DNA of 64,000 nt, taken from Micromonospora sp. LH3U1. GTDB taxonomy: Bacteria > Actinomycetota > Actinomycetes > Mycobacteriales > Micromonosporaceae. A program made the translations under genes and the position numbers. The stretch covers positions 6,261,501-6,325,500 of the forward strand of contig NZ_CP116936.1 in assembly GCF_028475105.1 (NCBI RefSeq), written 5' to 3'. The notes beneath the pieces were generated by a model. That model did no database searches, was not told the origin of the DNA, and saw only the letters and a list, made by a program, of their open reading frames with translations. Positions 62,415 to 64,000 of the stretch are shown here, piece by piece (positions within the stretch are counted from its first letter, which is position 1; every line of letters starts with the position of its first letter).

Positions 62415-62696
62415 TCAGCGCCGACGGCTCTTCCGGTCGTCCTTCTCGTGACCCTTGAAAGTGCGGGTCAGCGCGAACTCGCCGAGCTTGTGCCCGACCA
62501 TCGCCTCGGTCACGAACACCGGGACGTGCTTGCGTCCGTCATGCACGGCGATCGTGTGCCCCAGCATCTCGGGGATGATCGTCGAGCGCCGCGACCAGGT
62601 CTTGATCACGTTCTTGGAGCCCTTGTCGTTCTGTACTTCCACCTTCTTGAGCAGGTGGTCGTCTACGAACGGGCCCTTCTTCAGGCTGCGAGGCAT
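62415..62696 (-). CDS. rpsS: 30S ribosomal protein S19
   Basis: This 93-residue protein has MPRSLKKGPFVDDHLLKKVE, WSRRSTIIPEMLGHTIAVHD and KLGEFALTRTFKGHEKDDRK, all canonical. It lies 12 bases after rplB. Confidence 0.97.
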   Translation of the reverse strand: MPRSLKKGPFVDDHLLKKVEVQNDKGSKNVIKTWSRRSTIIPEMLGHTIAVHDGRKHVPVFVTEAMVGHKLGEFALTRTFKGHEKDDRKSRRR

Positions 62697-62708
62697 GTCT
62701 TATCTCCC

Positions 62709-63548
62709 TCAGCCGCGCTTACGCGTGGCGTAGCGGCGGCGGACGATCAGCCGGTCACTCGGCTGGCCCTTACGGCGGGTGCGGCCCTCGGGCTTACCCT
62801 GCGGGTTGACCGGGTGGCGACCACCGGAGGTCTTACCCTCACCACCACCGTGCGGGTGGTCGACCGGGTTCATGGCGACACCACGGACGGTCGGGCGCTT
62901 GCCCTTCCACCGCATACGGCCGGCCTTGCCCCAGTTGATGTTCGACTGGTCGGCGTTGCCGATCTCGCCGATGCTGGCGCGGCAGCGCACGTCCACACGC
63001 CGGATCTCGCCGGACGGCATACGAAGGGTCGCGTACGCGCCCTCGCGGCCGAGCAGCTGGATGCCGACGCCCGCGGAACGGGCCAGCTTGGCCCCGCCAC
63101 CCGGACGCAGCTCCACGTTGTGGATCGTGGTACCGACCGGGATGTTGCGCAGCGGCAGGTTGTTACCCGGCTTGATGTCGGCGCCCGGACCGGACTCGAC
63201 GCGGTCGCCCTGCTTCATGTCCTTCGGCGCGATGATGTACCGCTTCTCGCCGTCGGCGTAGTGCAGCAGCGCGATGCGCGCCGTGCGGTTCGGGTCGTAC
63301 TCGATGTGAGCGACCTTTGCCGGCACGCCGTCCTTGTCGACCCGCTTGAAGTCGATCAGACGGTACTGACGCTTGTGACCGCCACCGTGGTGTCGCGTGG
63401 TGATCCGGCCGTGGGCGTTACGCCCGCCCTTCTTCGGCAGCGGAGCCAGCAGCGACTTTTCCGGCGTGGACCGGGTGATCTCGGCGAAGTCAGCGACGCT
63501 GGAGCCACGTCGGCCCGGCGTCGTCGGCTTGTACTTACGGATAGCCAT
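62709..63548 (-). CDS. rplB: 50S ribosomal protein L2
   Basis: This 279-residue protein has MAIRKYKPTTPGRRGSSVAD, GRNAHGRITTRHHGGGHKRQ-like NAHGRITTRHHGGGHKRQY, and the peptidyl-transferase-proximal GVAMNPVDHPHGGGEGKT with its conserved histidine. Ends in the basic VRRRYATRKRG. Confidence 0.97.
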   Translation of the reverse strand: MAIRKYKPTTPGRRGSSVADFAEITRSTPEKSLLAPLPKKGGRNAHGRITTRHHGGGHKRQYRLIDFKRVDKDGVPAKVAHIEYDPNRTARIALLHYADGEKRYIIAPKDMKQGDRVESGPGADIKPGNNLPLRNIPVGTTIHNVELRPGGGAKLARSAGVGIQLLGREGAYATLRMPSGEIRRVDVRCRASIGEIGNADQSNINWGKAGRMRWKGKRPTVRGVAMNPVDHPHGGGEGKTSGGRHPVNPQGKPEGRTRRKGQPSDRLIVRRRYATRKRG

Positions 63549-63560
63549 TGTCTACACCCC

Positions 63561-63863
63561 TCAGCTGACCGGGCCGCCGAAGGCCTCGATACGGTCACCG
63601 TCAGCCAGCTTCACGATCGCCCGCTTGGTCGCCTTGCGCTGACCGAAACCGGTCTTGGTGCGCTTGCGCTTACCCTGGCGGTTGAGCGTGTTGACCGTCA
63701 GGACGCGGACGTTGAAGATCTGCTGGATAGCGATCTTGATCTCGGTCTTGTTCGCGTCCGGGTGCACCAGGAAGGTGTACCAGTTCCGGTTCAGCTCGCT
63801 GTAGCTCTTCTCCGAGACGACCGGCGCCACGATGATGTCGCGCGGGTCGGCGATCGTGCTCAC
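63561..63863 (-). CDS. rplW: 50S ribosomal protein L23
   Basis: This 100-residue tunnel-exit protein docks trigger factor and SRP. It has DPRDIIVAPVVSEKSYSELN, NWYTFLVHPDANKTEIKIAI and NTLNRQGKRKRTKTGFGQRK. The GTG start overlaps the rplD stop (GTGA). Confidence 0.96.
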   Translation of the reverse strand: MSTIADPRDIIVAPVVSEKSYSELNRNWYTFLVHPDANKTEIKIAIQQIFNVRVLTVNTLNRQGKRKRTKTGFGQRKATKRAIVKLADGDRIEAFGGPVS

Positions 63864-64000
63864 TTGCCACCCTCCTCGGTGGTCTCGGCGGGCACGCCCA
63901 GGAACTCGTCCAGGGCGTCCTTGGTGAAGACCACGTCGTCGGCCACCAGCACGTCGTACGTGTTCAGCTGGCCGGACTCGATCAGATGCACGCGCGGCTC
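63860..64000 (-). CDS. rplD: 50S ribosomal protein L4, C-terminal part only
   Basis: The last 46 residues are in the window, reading SGQLNTYDVLVADDVVFTKD and ending TTEEGGK with TGA at 63860-63862. LNTYD.L..DDVVFTK is the L4 C-terminal signature. The rest lies beyond the right edge, where rplC and rpsJ are expected. Confidence 0.93.
   Translation of the reverse strand, partial: EPRVHLIESGQLNTYDVLVADDVVFTKDALDEFLGVPAETTEEGGK

Overview
This is a high-GC actinobacterial chromosome segment, most probably from Micromonospora or a close relative in the Micromonosporaceae. The evidence is the codon usage, the many GTG/TTG starts, the ATGA/GTGA gene overlaps, a conservon (sensor kinase, roadblock, DUF742, GTPase), the Streptomyces-like nitrate genes, and the gene order S10-spc-alpha followed by truA, with rplM-rpsI-glmM elsewhere. 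It is core chromosome, not plasmid or phage. I saw no tRNA, rRNA, CRISPR array, transposase or integrase.

Layout, left to right. 1-3.2 kb: the end of an MmpS-like secreted protein, a DapC-like aminotransferase, and glmM with a proline-rich tail encoded by a C-run. 3.3-4.4 kb: rplM-rpsI with a recognisable promoter. 4.4-15.5 kb: nitrate assimilation. This includes the NarK transporter (minus strand) and, on the plus strand, a translationally coupled operon of nitrate reductase, its FAD/[2Fe-2S] electron-transfer subunit, nirB, nirD and an nnaR-type regulator (HemD domain fused to a winged helix). A near-perfect tandem GlnR operator lies in front of the operon. A MazEF-like pair, a methyltransferase and a DUF397 remnant sit between narK and the operon. 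15.5-21.7 kb: a conservon whose kinase has a periplasmic nitrate-sensing-like region, and a divergent lipoprotein of the amino-acid-binding type. 21.8-26.1 kb: a split ABC importer (permease and binding protein on minus; ATPase on plus) with an F420/flavin luciferase-like monooxygenase and a cupin. 26.2-29.2 kb: a polytopic membrane protein with a roughly 650-residue repetitive Thr/Ala/Pro tail. 29.3-35.4 kb: a complete thiamine operon (thiE-thiO-thiS-thiG-thiE2-thiD-thiC) under one TPP riboswitch, with an apparent frameshift in thiC. 35.7-42.2 kb: a 1,946-residue secreted multidomain protein and a small membrane-anchored companion. 42.3-46.8 kb: aldo/keto reductase, ABC-F ATPase, NPPI-type methyltransferase and a proline-rich membrane protein. 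46.8-64 kb: truA, rplQ, rpoA, rpsD, rpsK, rpsM, rpmJ, infA, a DUF1707 protein, map, adk, secY, then the spc and S10 ribosomal operons back to rplD, all on the minus strand.

How it works together. The right side is the translation/secretion backbone. About 42 kb of nutrient and cofactor genes separate truA from rplM, two loci that are adjacent in Streptomyces and many other actinobacteria. Within that interval, nitrate uptake, two-step reduction to ammonium and the NnaR regulator form a coherent nitrogen module with GlnR-type sites. The thi operon makes both halves of thiamine phosphate under TPP feedback.

Points most worth checking: (1) two homologous 77-bp palindromes 13 kb apart with compensatory changes in the stem; (2) single-base frameshifts in thiC and in the conservon kinase, each in a G/C homopolymer; (3) the tandem GlnR box; (4) long near-perfect palindromes beside genes, one of which encodes the C-terminus of a thiE paralogue. 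I found no clearly unprecedented enzyme system. The repeat family is the least explained structure here.
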